From: JAMLHH01 sp035515235
GTDB lineage: Bacteria; Bacteroidota; Bacteroidia; Chitinophagales; JADIYW01
DNA length: 64,000 nucleotides
Assembly: GCA_035515235.1 (NCBI GenBank)
Contig: DATJBS010000061.1
Span: 20,809 to 84,808 of the forward strand
Reading direction: 5' to 3'
The position numbers were made by a program, and so were the translations under genes. This document shows positions 63,284 to 64,000 of the stretch, one piece after another (within the stretch, counting starts at the first letter, position 1; the number at the start of each line of letters is the position of its first letter). The notes beneath the pieces are model-generated. The model was given only the letters and a program-made list of their open reading frames with translations. It was not told the origin of the DNA and did no database searches.

Positions 63284-64000
63284 ATAAGTAAACTTAATAA
63301 CTTTTGAGCGTTTTTTAAAATTTTGAATCTTTTTTTATTTCTATTTAAGACTGTTGTTTTAATGTGGCAATAGATTAATGTGCTGATGGAATAATGTGAT
63401 AATGTGCAAATTCTAGAACTATCTCATGCTACTTCGGAAGCGTCAGTAAAAATGAAAGCATCTATGAAAAGTCAACAGTCATCGTCCCAATGTTGTTAAG
63501 TTTAACACGATTGTCATCCTGAATGTAGCCTAAGCGAAATGAAGGATCTCAAATCTACAATGTTCTAAAGAGATTCTTTACTTCGACGTTGCTCAGTGAC
63601 CACCTTCGTCAGAATGACATTTTCCACTAAACTTAACGACATTGGACTGTGGTAACTGAGCCTGTCGAAGTGTGGTCAAATAAATCTTAACTTCTTAATG
63701 GTTCAAATTTAGAACTACAATTTCTCTTCAAAACGGTCTACAGTTTTATAAATCTTAACTTCTTAATGGTTCATTCCTTTCTTACTTTAAGAGATTCTTA
63801 CAGAATGACAACTTGCTTAAGCATTTTCGATTTGTGTTCTGAAAACTGTGAACTAATACAAGAGATTGCTTCGTTCCTCGCAATGACGGGTTTTTACGGT
63901 CTAAACGGTCTACAGTCTTTTGGTCTATTGTCTTATTAATCTTAACTTCTTAATGTTTTTTATTTGCAATTTGGTGAATTCAAAAAATACAGTGGTCTGT
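63284..64000. other. Gene-free, repeat-rich tail
   Basis: About 720 bp without a credible gene. It holds the 160-bp nested inverted repeat (63487-63646), then direct copies of CTTAACTTCTTAATGG (from 63688 and 63756, with a third, shortened copy near 63940). Two exact copies of AAACGGTCTACAGT lie at 63731-63744 and 63903-63916. Near 63863-63894 is AGATTGCTTCGTTCCTCGC, a word seen in dispersed intergenic repeats of many bacteria. Confidence 0.7.
63487..63646. repeat. 160-bp nested inverted-repeat element
   Basis: Outer arms CCAATGTTGTTAAGTTTA (63487-63504) and TAAACTTAACGACATTGG (63629-63646 region) pair over 18 bp with one G-T. Inside, GTCATCCTGAATG faces CGTCAGAATGAC, and GAAGGATCTC faces AGAGATTCTTT. 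No ORF is present, so it is MITE-like in form. The inner part resembles the element at 11531-11613. Confidence 0.65.

Noticed and set aside
63487..63646. Insertion sequence remnant with transposase
   Set aside because: No open frame or transposase motif lies between the arms, so only a MITE-like repeat can be claimed.

Overview
The window is a stretch of an AT-rich Bacteroidota chromosome. The evidence is several independent hallmarks: TAnnTTTG-type promoter elements in place of classical -10 boxes, almost no Shine-Dalgarno sequences, an alternative complex III (ActABCDEF) operon running straight into a cytochrome c oxidase operon, a PorP/SprF plus OmpA pair of type IX secretion/gliding type, a CarboxypepD_reg TonB receptor, and an ECF sigma factor overlapping an anti-sigma/beta-barrel fusion. 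The class cannot be fixed from sequence alone; a Chitinophagia/Saprospiria-like relative is a guess. Gene order is dense and housekeeping in character, with no prophage, insertion sequence, CRISPR array or defence island visible.

Layout. 1-9.4 kb: the 5' end of a DsbA/FrnE-like oxidoreductase, acyl-CoA carboxylase beta subunit, dihydropteroate synthase, an SDR, a secreted unknown, a long acyl-CoA dehydrogenase, a TonB receptor and a lipoprotein. 9.5-18.1 kb: a DUF962/Mpo1-like gene paired with a fatty-aldehyde-type ALDH, an MBL hydrolase, an orphan histidine kinase, tRNA-Val(TAC), an RsmB-like methyltransferase, the sigma/anti-sigma-barrel pair and a DUF4256 gene. 18.1-25.6 kb: a PorE-like OmpA protein with its PorP/SprF partner, an enoyl-CoA hydratase, type II NADH dehydrogenase, a NYN/LOTUS protein and a lipoprotein. 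26.0-41.6 kb: one continuous + strand respiratory cluster, actABCDEF-coxBA-ctaB-two subunit III genes-subunit IV-SCO-DUF420-small CxxC membrane protein. 41.6-54 kb: SDR, MlaE/MlaF-type ABC transporter, sucD, FabG-like SDR, a VWA-type membrane protein, rplU-rpmA, a very large NtrY-like kinase and hemL. 54-64 kb: dnaE, a TauE/SafE permease, a small membrane protein, ogt, a fadA-fadB-type beta-oxidation operon and a gene-free tail full of short repeats.

How it fits together. NDH-2 feeds the quinone pool, ACIII oxidises quinol and passes electrons to the adjacent A-type oxidase, with haem o synthase, SCO and DUF420 as assembly factors. Acyl-CoA dehydrogenase, enoyl-CoA hydratase, the FadB/FadA-type operon, acyl-CoA carboxylase and SucD form a lipid or branched-chain catabolic route into the TCA cycle. 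Two of these units, about 57 kb apart, carry a nearly identical 18-bp palindrome upstream (6160-6177 and 63266-63283), a candidate shared operator of PsrA/FadR-like type; this is the best regulatory lead in the window. No wholly new system is evident. The other leads are the six-haem ActA, the 78-residue CxxC protein ending the respiratory cluster, the Mpo1-ALDH pair, a hairpin cluster at 24.3 kb with compensatory changes, a 160-bp nested inverted-repeat element at 63.5 kb, and convergent genes with interlocked stop codons.
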